This document shows, piece by piece, positions 20,425-32,045 of a stretch of 64,000 bases of DNA; position 1 is the stretch's first letter; each line of letters begins with the position of its first letter. The notes below the pieces were generated by a model, which did no database searches, was not told the origin of the DNA, and saw only the letters and a list, made by a program, of their open reading frames with translations. Source of the stretch: Bradysia coprophila (lineage: Eukaryota; Arthropoda; Insecta; Diptera; Sciaridae). The translations under genes and the position numbers were made by a program. Where the stretch lies: contig NW_023503325.1 in NCBI RefSeq assembly GCF_014529535.1, forward strand, positions 1,782,826-1,846,825, written 5' to 3'.

Positions 20425-23400
20425 ATGATTCGAATCGCCTTCAGAAATACATTGACCACCAAAAAACAGGTAATTACATCACAAGGATGACGATTTGCAT
20501 TTGAAGAAGAAATGTTTGATATTATTCTGAAATCGATTTTTGTACGAAATCTGATGTTATGTCATCTTCTGCTGCTGTATACAATTTTTTATTACGGTAA
20601 TTCGGTTTCGTAAATCAAGGTTATGGCTTCAATCACTTAATATCGCTGCATAAGTAACGTGACTGTAGAGATGCAAATAATTAATTCGGTTAGCCTGTAG
20701 TGACTTGCCGTAGAGGCGCCGGATTAGTGCAGATCGAAAAGTTTGGTAAACACGTACCAACCTGCGAACAACCGCTTTTGGACAGTGTTTTTTCAAACAC
20801 ACATTTTTTGTTGATAAAGCTCATGAACCCATACAACATTGGACTTGGTCTCAGTTTACTTCAAGGCATAAAATCAGCCTTATCAAAGGCCGCATTAGTT
20901 GTTAGTGACCACGAACTACAAGCTTGTCGTCCTCATGTTTTTTCTTTACCTTTTCCTTTAGAATCTGTTGCCAATTTTGCGACATCAAAATCGTCGTTCG
21001 ATCAATTCAGGGCTGCCGTCGTTCCAACAAGCTGGATTCGGTAAAATTATTGTGATTTTATCACCTTTCGCCGTTGTCGGTGGCACTGCCGCATATGCAA
21101 AGTGAGTATCATCAACGCGCTGGACAACACCAACGCACTCCAAGAACCGGCACGAGTTATTGGAGTGCGTTGACAACACTCCAACTGAATTTGATTTTGA
21201 TTTTTCGCCTGCAAACCACAGATACGACAACAAATTCCGCCAAACGTTGGTCAGTAATGTACCGGGCGCTGAAGCGATTCTAAAGATTTTGCTACAAGAA
21301 GAGGGCAACGCTATTGATGAGGCATCGAAAAGTATTGGAAAAGCCACGCAAAAGGTCAGCGAATTTAGCAGCAATGTTACGGGCTATTTCGGTGGAAAGA
21401 AACTAGATGAACCTGCACCGGCAGCGAAACGTAAGTAAAATCGTCTTAATCACGAACGGCAAGTAAATTGTCTGGTCATTAAATTTCAGCCAAGGAAAAG
21501 GAAGTTGTTAAATCGACGAAAACCCAAGTGTCTGACTTCTCAACACCTCCGTTGCCGAAAGTATCCCCTCCAACGCCGACTGCAAAGCCAGCAGTGAATG
21601 ATAAGATTGAACCGAAGCAAGCTGCTCCGAAAGCTGCACCGGTCGCACCAGTTGCTCCAGTTGTTAAGCCGCAAGAGCTTCCATCGAATATCGCGGAGCT
21701 GGAAAGAGCTGTGGAAAAGCATGCCCAAATTGCCGTTGATGAGTACAACAAAGCTGTCCGTACACTCAAGAGGTTCGAAAATATTTTTATTGAAACAAAC
21801 ATTCCAACCGTCGAAATCGTAACATTAAAACGTTGCATGCGCTTGCAGCTATAACGACGACGTGAAGAAAATTGTTGATGAAGCTGTCGAGAAATTGGAC
21901 ATGACCGCCTGGACATCGTTGAAGAATAAAACGAGTGCAAGAGATTATGCTGTTGAAGCGGCTGAAACGGCTGCTCAATCGGCTAGGGAAACCATTCGTA
22001 AGATTTAGCACACGTTTTTTAATCAACTTGACCCTAACATTCGGATCTTCCATTTAGGTAAACTTGAGCTGTCGATTGGCTCAATTGCAAAGGATACACC
22101 CACCGATGTGGTCGAAAAATTGCGCAACAACATCCGCACGTTGTCCGATCATCTGAATACGGCTAAAGAGGAAATGTATGTGGCCAAGAATTCCGCAAAG
22201 ACATCCGAACAATTTTGGAAGAAGATCGATGCGGCCCGAAATTATTTTATCGACGAAATCGAGTCCCTGTTCCCCGGTGTCAATTTGAAAGACAACGACC
22301 TGAATCTATCCAAAGATCACCTGGACTTGTTCATCATTTACGCCCATTCACATTTGCTGTCGTATCAAAAGGAACTGCAAAAACTACAGGACGAAGGTGA
22401 TGCTCGGCTGAAACGAGCCCTTGATGCATTGCGAGGCGATGACAATGCCGAATCGCTTAAGTCTCAATTGGAGTATTATTTGGAGAAGGAAAAGCAGATG
22501 CTGAACATTGCAAATCAAAAGAAATTGCTGCAAATCAAGGCCGATGCCGATAAGACGCTACGCGAACACATGAAAAAGCAGTCGGAAGCGCATGCGGACC
22601 ATTTGAGCGATGCCATTTCGCAGAAAGAGGCTGAATTGAAACGGGTTTTTAATCGCGAATTGAGTGAAAAATTGTCCACAGAACAGGCGGCTTACAAGGA
22701 ACATCTGGCTGCAATGTTGGGAAAGCTGAAGGGGATCGATGCGGCGTTGAAAGGTCAGTTGTTGTTTGTGTTTGGTTATGTCTTGAGAGAATACAAAACT
22801 CTACGCGTGTGTGTCGGTGTGACAAGTGAATTTGTGTGCGTTCGTAAGATCTTGAGTGTTAAAATCCTATCGCAAAATTAGCCGCGTACAGTGGACTATG
22901 GCTTGACTAGGGCACAAATGAAATTCACAGCAACATTTCAATGGATTGTAAAGCCTATCAGTAAGTCTCGGATTATCTTAGTGAAGTTGCGCATATCCTG
23001 TTGAGACTTTACAGTAACTTCTGTATTAAGTTCACTACTTCTGAACGAAGCCTCAAGAATGAAATGGATGGAGCTGCGGAATTCCTGGTCAGATATAAGT
23101 CAAGCATTTGTACGACCATCTTGTGACATATTTCGTAGTGGCAGCAAGAACTTTTTAATGAGAGTTGTTAATTGAAGTTGATCAACCTTACGATTTATGA
23201 TCATTTTCAAGTTGTTTACGAATACTTGATCATAGAATTCAGATATGCAATTTGCAGGCTTAGGCGTTGTCCAAAAACATTTTCGATTTGCCATGATCAT
23301 CTTGTCTAACTTTTCCATTCGATAATTTATTGCAACTTTTCAAGCACCAGATTCATCTCGTCCTGTGAAGGTTTTTTTTTAAGTGACCCAGGCTCCGTCG

Positions 23401-25131
23401 GAGCTGTTTTTTAGCAACTCGTACCACAGCTCTGCGAACTCATAGGCCTTCCCTTTGACGGATTTCTGCAACTGAAACGGTCCTTTCACGGTCGCCATAT
23501 TCGAATTTTGATTAAGCTTCGGTACTTCTTTCAGGATGGCCTGACTGGATCTACTAATAGAATTGTAGCTACTGGAAGGTATATTCTCCCCGCACTTCAT
23601 TAGTCCCAGAAAGCTAAATTCTTTCTACTGAAAATGAAACACTTCTATATTGGGTTGTTGCCCGTTTAACGTTCATGTTTATTCTGAATTCATTTCTCAC
23701 AAGCACCTCGTATTTAAGCTAAGTTCTAAGGCCACTTCGACAATAATCAATTCAAGAGGTTGCTTGATTACGATGTCTCCACTGCCGACCTTATTACTAT
23801 ATGATGTGGTTAACCCTTCCAGTATTCAACAATCGGGATATTTGCTTCCAGAAGCGAAGAATTTTCTGAAGCCTAAAAATTGACAAAAATTTCCAAAGTT
23901 TTTCTGACATTTCTCAAAGATTCCCTGAGTCCTGGACGCAAATGAATCCAATTGACATAAAATAGTTGTGTGTGTGTGTGTCATGTATCAATTTTTGAAT
24001 CATTTTCATCCAACATTATTCCGCTGTAGCCAATTAACCAATTGTAATAACCGTAAACTAGGTCCGCTTTCATTAACATAATTTAATCATCTTTGTATCA
24101 TTTTCACGCATCCAGAAATCGATGATGAACTCAAAGGTACGTACTAATTTGAACTAAAATTAATATTCGATTGCAGCACCGACAGGTCACAGGTCACAAA
24201 ATGTCGCTACAAATTCTTTTCACTCTTGTGTCGCTTATTAAATCATTTATGAAGGCCTTTTGCTAAATTTTAATCAGATCAAACTAGGTGCAAGCGTTCA
24301 AGTACAGTCGATTACTGAAATCAGCTTTCAGCTAAAACCTGGCATGATCTGATCCTGACCTTATTCCAGAAAAACCCAAAAAAAACAATTTGTCAATCCT
24401 TCAACGGTCTTTTTTCTACTATTTCAAGCCCGTGCTGATGCCGATCGTATGGTACATCAAGCCCAATCACTATGGAGTGCTTGTCAGGCTCTGTGGGCCT
24501 CACTAAAATCTGGTGAACCGGGTACTTCTTGGCAATTGAAATTGCGACCACTTGGCAGCGAAGTGTCGTCGATCAGTAGAGCGGCAGAGGGTGACGAACT
24601 GGTGACCGTTGTCTTAAAGGGCGTACCAGCCGAAGCGCGATCACGTGGCGTCTATCCGGAAGATGCGCTCAGGGAACGATTCGTTAAAGTTGAAAAATTG
24701 GCACGTCAATTGGCTTTGGTGCCGGCCGAAGGTGCTCGATTGCCCATTTACTTGTTGTCATTTCTCCAAGCCGTGTTCATCATAAGACCGTCGAATCCAA
24801 TCACCGAAGAGGAGCTGAACAACGAACCAGTTGACTTTTCTCAATTTGACACATACGACATCTTGAACCGAGCCAAGTAAGTGTTTTCAGCTCGTCTGTG
24901 GTTGGCTATTACAAATGTTGTTCAAAAAACTAACAATTTTAATCTAAAATCAGATATTGGATCGAACACGGAGACTTGACACAGGCATTGAAGTACATGA
25001 ATCTGTTGAAAGGTGCGTCGAGAAATATAGCTGAAGATTGGTTAAAAGAAACGAGACTGTTGTTGGAGACGCAGCAGGCAGCAAATACTCTAATGGCACA
25101 TGCAGCTACCAGCGGTCTTTCATTTTTATAA
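20425..25131 (+). CDS. Mitofilin: MICOS complex subunit Mic60 (mitofilin)
   Basis: Core inner-membrane subunit of the MICOS complex, which shapes crista junctions and contacts the outer membrane. Nine exons: 20425-20469, 20962-21101, 21222-21430, 21490-21772, 21849-21997, 22058-22753, 24116-24136, 24429-24876 and 24954-25131; phases agree throughout and the protein is 722 aa, the usual size. The N-terminus [15 protein letters not shown] is a basic presequence; one membrane span, [18 protein letters not shown], lies at about residues 44-61; a Pro/Ala/Lys-rich linker follows. A long Lys/Glu/Ala-rich coiled coil covers roughly 180-460. The C-terminal mitofilin signature includes [37 protein letters not shown] and [20 protein letters not shown]. 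The exon 4 donor is weak (AG|GTTCGA). Exon 7 is only 21 nt and phase-neutral. Confidence 0.95.
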
Positions 25132-25392
25132 GATTGTCGTGTGTTTCAAGAAATAGATAAAACTATGGGTGCCTGTAAAGAGTTGGTTCATCTAAACTAT
25201 AAATTGAATGTATCCTTTCCCCTGTTTTTGTTTCCTATCATTTCAGTAATTAAATTATGTAAAGAAAACGACGACCATTAATGCGTACAGGAAAGATTGC
25301 TGTCCGAAACGTATAATTCAATTGACTGTAACGGTTACTACAGACAACGACTTTTCCGATTTCTTTATGTAATGACGTCAGTAGTGTTGCAC

Positions 25393-25398
25393 AATAAA
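25393..25398 (+). terminator. polyadenylation signal AATAAA for Mitofilin
   Basis: The first canonical AATAAA downstream of the mitofilin stop, 262 nt after it. It fits a 3' UTR of about 280 nt. Confidence 0.5.
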
Positions 25399-26649
25399 AT
25401 GGTTCATTAAAACCTGATTCGTCATAGTAGGTAGGCATTGACTCAGCGACTATCTATTTTCGACGATGCCAAAAGTGAGTCACTTTTTAGAGCTATACTT
25501 TCACTATTATCACTTATTTCGTCTACTTCTTCTAAAATTACACTCAAACCAAGGGGAATTGAATTTCCTAATTTTATAGACATTTTTCTGAGTACACTCA
25601 TTAAAAGTAAAGCTTATGCAGAATCAGCAACAGCTGATCAACAAACATACAATCAAACACATTCAACAAGTTTACTACGTGTTATGAGCGCACATAGCCC
25701 CTAACGTGTGTATGGACTGTATGTAGCTTGCCTTTGAATTGTTTTCGAAAACTAGATATTGAGATCTTCTCCCTCTCTTTGGATTGAAAATTCTTTAATT
25801 TCCTCTTGATTTCGAGACAGCAGCCGAGATTACCGCAAAATAGTTAATTCTGAAAGAAATATTTTGACGACAGTTGAATTGTTCAAGGTTGTAAACTTTG
25901 GGGATGTCACCACGGGCTTTTTAAGCGTGTATTTTACACATTGTGTGTAAAAACTTTGTAAAAGAGTGTACTTTACACACTTTTTGTGCACACACGAAAG
26001 TGTGTGAAATACACACTTGCAACAAAAAGAAAAAAAACGAAAGCGATGACTTTCTGAAGAAACGTCGAGTTCCTTGAAGAAATGACGAGCAGTCAGGAAG
26101 CTACCTTTTCTACAGGGATTGGTAATTTCTTCACATTTTGTAAAGGCTCTGACGTTAAACCATCTGAAATAATGTCATCTATGAAAATACTTCAAAAGCA
26201 AGGAAGTGGGCGGAGTATCAAACACAAAAACAAAGAGTCTAAAAAGATGCCAAAAAAATAAAAGATATTGGCCTGAAATCTACTATTTTTGTACCGTCCT
26301 ATGAGGTGTTTCTCTTTTATGCACGTTCGGCGACGTTCGGAGTCTAATGTTGCGCAATGGACAACTCCCACTACTTACTTTCCACAACCGAATCCAAACC
26401 GCACAATGTTTACACATCACACACAATTTTACACACTTCTTTACTCAGCTCACATTCCAATAGTTTCCTGGCTACCTCATGCTATAGATGTCCAAATACA
26501 ACAGAAAATGTGCTATCAATTTGATATTGAATTTCATAGAAAAAAAAACACAACGAACAACTAATTCGATCTAATTGACGACTTGAGTTATAATGAGCTA
26601 ACATCAGGATGCTATGATTGAACAACGATTATCATTTTCATGATTTTTT

Positions 26650-26770
26650 CCTCCCATTTATTGCACATTTTCTGGGAATTCGTTCTACGGCCATTTCCAT
26701 TTTCCCATTTTTTGCACATTTTCTGGGAATTCGTTCTACGGCCATTTTCCCATTTTTTCCACATTTTTGA
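26650..26770. repeat. tandem repeat, about 47-bp unit
   Basis: Two and a half copies of a unit containing GCACATTTTCTGGGAATTCG and then TTCTACGGCCATTT. The first two copies are almost identical, which suggests a recent local duplication immediately next to the MITE at 26779. Confidence 0.75.
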
Positions 26771-26778
26771 CATTGTAT

Positions 26779-27270
26779 CGAGGGGTAACTCACTTCTAGA
26801 TTAAATGGATTAAATGGATTAAATGGTATTAAATGGATTAAATGGTATTAAATGGATTAAATGGATTTAATGGATTAAATGGAATAAAAATTGGATTAAA
26901 TGGATTAAATAGGAAAAAAGTTCATTTTACCAAATACTGTAAAAGTCTTAAAAATTGTTGATTTTGATCGAACCACGTACTACAACTCATACTACAATGT
27001 TAAAAAGCGAAAAAATCCACTTTTAGGAGTTTTTGGTGTAAAGTGGATTAAATGGATTAAATGGATTAAATAAATTTAATACCATTTTTCACAAAAAAAT
27101 TTTTCCTATACCTCACGAGTTCTTAAACGAGCTGGGGATCGTGCAAATCTATTTTTCGCAATTACTTTACAAATTTTTCAGGTCGGTAGCCTAATTATTT
27201 CGGTAAAACTAAAAAAATTTTTTTGGATTAAATGGATTAAATGGATTAAATGGAAGTGCGTCACCCCTCG
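26779..27270. mobile_element. 492-bp hAT-type MITE with internal ATTAAATGG array
   Basis: Flanked by a perfect 8-bp direct repeat CATTGTAT (26771-26778 and 27271-27278). The terminal inverted repeats are CGAGGGGTAACTCACTTC on the left and CGAGGGGTGACGCACTTC read from the right. Subterminal arrays of the 9-mer ATTAAATGG occur at both sides (about 26798-26915, 27044-27070 and 27225-27252). The interior has no coding capacity. The same ends, with a different 8-bp duplication, occur at 55672-55781, so this is a family with at least two insertions in the window. Confidence 0.88.
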
Positions 27271-27969
27271 CATTGTATATAATATAATATTATAATATTA
27301 TATATAATGTTATTGGCAACTTAAAAAAACTGAATTTCAAAACCCACCAAATGTCGGTGCTTCCACCTAGTTATTAATACACATACATAGGGACCCAATC
27401 TTAATCTATTGGCGAGAAGAATCGACGACTTCCTCAAGAAAAAGTGAGTTCCTGAAGAAACTCATTTCCTCAGGGACTGGCTGTTTCGTCAGAAAGTCAC
27501 CGTTGCTTATGTCGTCGAAACTTCAGTGCAACCATTTTGTAACTGACACAGAGTTGACGGAAAACTTCTTATTTTCTTAAAATTCATTTTCTTTTTACAA
27601 ATTCGTTGCAAATAGCTAGATATTAAATACTAACTAGAATCGTTCTTCCTTTCGAACCATATTCAAGCCGTGAAGGTGCCTCAGAATTTGAATTTTTAAT
27701 GAATGCTCGAATGAACCGAAAAGGAAATTTCAACGCACTCTTATTAAGAACATCGCGAATTGAGGAAGAAGCAAACATTTTCTTCCTGTAGTACCAAAAC
27801 CGTCACATTCACTCACCAAATTTAGTACCGAAAGAGCAACATTCTCCCCTACTATTTTCTCTCAATTTTCATTCCCGCTTATGTCATTTTCGATCCTATC
27901 TTTATTCTTTCCCAAATGTGTCAAGTTGTTGTATGTACGCGAATGTAATGTTTTTAGTGTTTTGTGACA

Positions 27970-28150
27970 ATGCATTCATAAGGATTGCTTTCAGCATTCA
28001 TACGGACTGCTTTCGGCATTCATTCGGATATCTTTCGGCATTCCTACAGATTGCTTATTTTTCGACATTTGTGAGAATACATGCACACGGAACGGACTTC
28101 TTTAGGCATTCATACGGATTACTTTCGGCATTAATATGGAATGCTTTTGC
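27970..28150. repeat. degenerate 22-bp tandem repeat
   Basis: Units resemble GCATTCATACGGATTGCTTTCG; four adjoining units run from about 27970, then after a gap of some 50 bp two more follow at about 28105-28150. The units differ from each other at 2-5 positions, so the array is old. Confidence 0.75.
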
Positions 28151-28231
28151 ACCGGTATGTTGTTCAGTTTTGTTGTTATGTTTTGTTCGGAATGTGACTT
28201 TGGTACTCCAGGAAGAAAAATAGTATACAAA

Positions 28232-28360
28232 CCACGGATCAAAAAGGTGTGTTTTAGACCACGGTGGTGAAAACGTCCTTAGTCTCCGCTCCGCTTCGCG
28301 TCGCTCCATCCCTGGACGTTTTCACCACCTGGGTCTAAAACACACCTTTTTGATCCTTGG
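28232..28360. repeat. 129-bp hairpin
   Basis: The left arm CCACGGATCAAAAAGGTGTG (then TTTTAGACCAC) is matched on the right by GGTCTAAAACACACC then TTTTTGATCCTTGG; the next inner arms GGTGGTGAAAACGTCC and GGACGTTTTCACCACC are exact. The loop is C/G-rich compared with its surroundings (CTCCGCTCCGCTTCGCGTCG). It is a MITE-like palindrome with no clear target duplication. Confidence 0.7.
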
Positions 28361-29005
28361 TATGTAACATACTATTATTGAAGAAATAAAAGTGCTGCCC
28401 TTGTAACGCGTTTGATCCACCCAAGTGACTTTTAATTACTACTTTTTGGAAAGTAATGATCTTGGAATAAGCAGAAAAAAAATGTGTAAGAACTCGAAAA
28501 GCTGAAAAGTGTCCGTGGATGTCACGCAGATACGCGGTAGATTCATAACAGTTGACGATGAAATACAAAAATTCACCATCAGAAGTGGTGTGGTCCCACA
28601 TATCTAAAAAAAGGGCGATCCGTGTGAACGACACAAAGTTTGAAAAACTTCTACAATCATTAGGAGCAAGTTTGGGTCTGGTTCCATTAGCAAAGATCAA
28701 GATAAACCCAATTTGATCTTTAAGTGCAGAGGTGTGATGTGATCGACGAAATCAAGTGAGGTCAAAGGTCAGTTTTCCATCAATTTGTAGTGACACTTTT
28801 GTTGGGCCGATACAGATCCCAGATCAAAATGTGTCGAAAAAAATCGTTTTTACGTACGCAATGGGTATATCGATTTGCAAGGGGTTAAAACGTCGCAGCC
28901 TTTGTAACATACATCAAAAAGGGATCATTCATTCTCACACAAAAACGTGAGACAAAAGATGGATTAAGTTTTTATGAGTCAATTCGCAAAAACTTCGAAC
29001 AGTCA

Positions 29006-29741
29006 GGATTCAAGCCGACTGCGATCCCAACAAGCTATAGCTCAAACGAATCCTCGTTCCGTTCTGAGAACTTCATGGAACAACTTTTTTCTTGAAAATT
29101 TTTTGTTGGGCAACCGGTCCACCCAGCCACAAGTGAAAAACCTCGAAAAATCTGAAACTTTTGAAGTGCTCTGGGTGGCTGGTGAAGCAAGTAGGACCAT
29201 GTCTTCTGGCTCTACCACGTTAATTTTAGTATTTATCATCTAGTAAAACTATAAAGAATACAATTTTGATGAAGTCGCTCGAAAGAACGTTATTTGGAGA
29301 ACGTCAATGTTCGATCATTTTCCAGAATTTGATGGGTATGAAAAATCAACTCCATTTCTATCTGTGATGGTGGGTATGGTCATGTGGGGTGTCAATGGAT
29401 AGGGCGTGAAGTAAGCTGCAAAACTCCAGGTTAGAGCTTCCTGCTACTTGTTTTCCCAGCCAGTTTCAATTTCTTCGAGGTTTTTCAATTGTTGCGGCGG
29501 CCGGGTGAGCCGGACATCGGCGTTTGTTGGTCAATAATATTCCCTTCATCGACCTTCGTAAACGTACACAATTTGACTTTATTGGAGCTATTGATAAAAA
29601 ACGATTTTTGCGACAACTCCGGAAAAACTTTTTCTAATGGCCATGTCAGCCCAACAAAATTTTTTCGAGAAAAAAGTTGTTCCACGAAGTTCTCAGTATG
29701 GAACGACGATTCGTTTGAGCTGTAGCGGTCGGCCTGAATCC
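29006..29741. repeat. 736-bp foldback element
   Basis: The outer arms GGATTCAAGCCGAC (29006-29019) and GTCGGCCTGAATCC (29728-29741) are inverted, followed inward by AGCTCAAACGAATCCTCG against CGACGATTCGTTTGAGCT and by GAACTTCATGGAACAACTT against AAGTTGTTCCACGAAGTTC. The inner part contains a TGGTCATGTGGGGTGTCAAT segment that also appears at about 13975-13995 in the Idh3b intron, so it belongs to a dispersed family. Open frames on both strands here are palindrome by-products. Confidence 0.7.
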
Positions 29742-30230
29742 CAAGTCCATATAAGTTTTGGCGAATTGACTCTTACGTCTTGTCTCATGCTTTTGGGAGC
29801 CATCATTTGTGAATGATCCCTAACTTCCATTTTTAAAAGGAACACAAAATTCACCTTATCCTCACGGCAACAATAATCATCAAGATGGGCCTGGATATTC
29901 AGCTGATTGAATACATTATCGGCTACGAACGGCCTCAGTGACTGTAGAATGGGTAAAAATGGGTGTCGGATTTTGTAAAGAAAATAAATTTTATCAACGC
30001 ACTTCAAGAATGAGTTGTACTGAAACTGGACAGTGTATCAAACAAAATGTGGAACAACTTTTACATTGAAAATAGTACTCCATTTGGCAGCTGTCACTCG
30101 GAGCACTTTTGCTTGAAGTGCGCTGATTATATAAAAAAATCGATGTATTTTTGAGGCATACCGTAGAACAAATTTTTTCTTAGAATTGTGATTTGTGTCG
30201 ATTAATCGCGTTACAGATACATATAGTAAA
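29742..30230. other. 3' flank of the LAMP-domain gene
   Basis: A minus-strand frame of 104 codons (29693-30007) overlaps the foldback end and shows no family feature. A dispersed repeat piece sits at 30018-30125. No second LAMP exon with a membrane segment was found here on the minus strand. Confidence 0.5.
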
Positions 30231-31118
30231 TCAATCAGAATCAATGGCTGTAACGTCGCTCCTCAACCGCTTCATTTCTTGATACATGGATGTCGTGTTG
30301 GTAATGAATCTACCAACCATACTGAGGAACATATTGTACCAATCATCCTGTGTTGGCGGCTGGATTGGATCAATTTGTCTATATCCGCATTCACTAGCTG
30401 GTAAAAGTTCAACGATGTCACTGTCAGCAAACGCTTGGAATCTCAAAAATTGCAGCGAGATCCCATCAACCCAGCTATATGAATCTGCTGTGAGCAAATT
30501 CAATGGTGGAAGATCCACGCATTCATACGACATACGTGAAGGCGTTGTATAAATTGGTGTGCTGTGTCTGTACTGCTTTGCTATTGGCAAACGCGCATCT
30601 GGTAAAACAATGCGGTATGTTACATCAACCACTGAATATTGTTGCTTCCTTTGATTGAACTGGAATGTGAATGCAAAGGAATCGTATGCAAATGTCTGGT
30701 AGGGGGATTTCCAAGACACTACAATGCTCTGTGTTCCATTGGTCGCACAATCGCCGTTGATTAGTTGCGTGTGTGTGTTGCCAGGAATGTTGTAGACGAT
30801 TTTATTGACGGACTCTTGTGAAAATGAAAGGAACTTGTTGGAGCGGGAATTGGTATTTTTATAGATTGAATTTACTCACTGTACGTCTCGTATGTGATGT
30901 TCAACTGGGTGGCGACTCTGAAAAAAATGCAAATTTGTTCACGGTCATAATCATAGACTGCCCAACTTCCGACTTCCGGCTGTGGTTCTACTTTGCCTAA
31001 GAATTGCAATCGAAAAATCGAATGATTATGTCAGGTGTCTGGTATACAATAAGAAAGACCTACTTTGGACAGCAGCAACGAACAGACATAGAAAAAGTAT
31101 CGGCGAAGGCAATTTCAT
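30231..31118 (-). CDS. LAMP-domain glycoprotein without a membrane anchor
   Basis: Three minus-strand exons: 31118-31064, 30996-30880 and 30814-30231 (stop TGA); both introns are GT-AG in phase 1 and the product is 251 aa. Residues 1-18 form a signal peptide (MKLPSPILFLCLFVAAVQ). Residues 28-202 resemble the lysosome-associated membrane protein luminal domain: a Cys in REQICIFF (Cys41), VATQLNITYE, NGDC (Cys80), SYEC (Cys156) and a QAFAD...SEC end (Cys200). The Cys spacing of 39 and 44 fits two LAMP loops. Possible N-glycan sites are at NIT (51) and NGT (83). LAMPs end in a membrane helix and a short GY-type tail; here the C-terminus is PPTQDDWYNMFLSMVGRF plus a polar tail, so the protein should be secreted or lumenal. 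An alternative 3' exon elsewhere cannot be excluded. Confidence 0.78.
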
Positions 31119-31904
31119 TTTGATTTTCAGTCGACACAGCAATAAAATTGTCTCAGACTTTTACTGTTAAACTGCAAATGACTTTGCAGTTGCATGTGAT
31201 TTTTGTACATTTTTCATTGAATCATGTAGAAACCCCGATAAGACTGTGTTTATCAGTAGTATCGGCGGTTTTGTAGCGATTCTTGGTACTTATCTTACTT
31301 ACACTTATAATCAGCTTTTATTTGCTGCACTCAATGCAGCGGGGAAGTCCCGCTTTAACGAATAGTTAATCGAAGTCTTTTTAAAATTGCTTTAACCTGA
31401 AGTTAGTTGTGACAATTTGCTAGGGACTTGTAGAAAACGTAAATGGATTGTGTTTTTTCAGAATATTGAAATAAAAATTTAAAACTTAGAAGCCAGTGCC
31501 AGCATATCTACCATTGTAACTCCTATCTTCGGAAGTATCACTTTTATCGCAACGCTATGAATGGCTGATTAGTATCTTAAAAATGGGATCTGTTTTGGAC
31601 GTCAGCTAAGCCCGAAGTCGTTATGGGATCGGAGTCCTCACCATTAAGCGATCTATTACTATGATTATGCAGCCTAGTTCTTTGGGATACATCTAAATTG
31701 CGTCTTTAACACGCTTTGTGAATAGCCCCTTACGAAATAAGCCCAAAAAAATTCCATAACAAGCACTTGTGAAGTGTAAGGCTATTTCTAAATCTGATAA
31801 TAATTTCTCACGGCAAAAGATAAGAATAAGTGAATCACTATTTTAATAGAGTTAACATTTAATTTGAACGAAAATTACGTCTCGGTTATCCAAGGAAAGT
31901 TTTC

Positions 31905-32045
31905 TCTATAGGTAAGGTCAAATGCGAAAATTTGTAATAGCGGAGGATTTCATATAAACAAACTCACCTCTCAGTGAAAATCATTGAATGTTGAGTTTTT
32001 TTTATATGAAATCACTATTTCCTCCGGTTTGTACTCCTCCTGGTT
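31905..32045. repeat. palindromic MITE-like repeat
   Basis: GCGGAGGATTTCATATAAAC then AAACTCACC on the left is inverted as GAGTTTTTTTTATATG then AAATCACTATTTCCTCC on the right. The same words, with the TCTATAGGTA lead-in, occur at 62500-62583 and, inverted, at about 63030-63145. This supports a dispersed MITE family. Confidence 0.6.

Larger units (their letters stand above)
25132..26778. other. 3' flank of Mitofilin and gene-free stretch
   Basis: The mitofilin 3' UTR probably ends after the AATAAA at 25393-25398. Beyond it there is no supported gene; a frame of 88 codons at 25438-25704 lacks any family feature. A small hairpin made of GTGTGTAAA/TTTACACAC words lies at about 25928-26005, and a tandem repeat at 26650-26770. 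Confidence 0.6.
27279..28973. other. gene-free stretch
   Basis: No supported gene. It contains a 22-bp tandem repeat (27970-28150), a 129-bp hairpin (28232-28360) and a short AT dinucleotide-like run near 27275-27310. Confidence 0.6.

Noticed and set aside
22108..22881. 257-codon frame as a separate gene
   Set aside because: It is exon 6 of mitofilin plus read-through of the donor at 22754.
25438..25704. 88-codon frame after mitofilin
   Set aside because: No homology feature, no splice partner, and composition like the surrounding non-coding DNA.
29693..30007. 104-codon minus frame as a missing 3' exon of the LAMP gene
   Set aside because: It has no membrane helix or GY-type tail and overlaps a foldback end.
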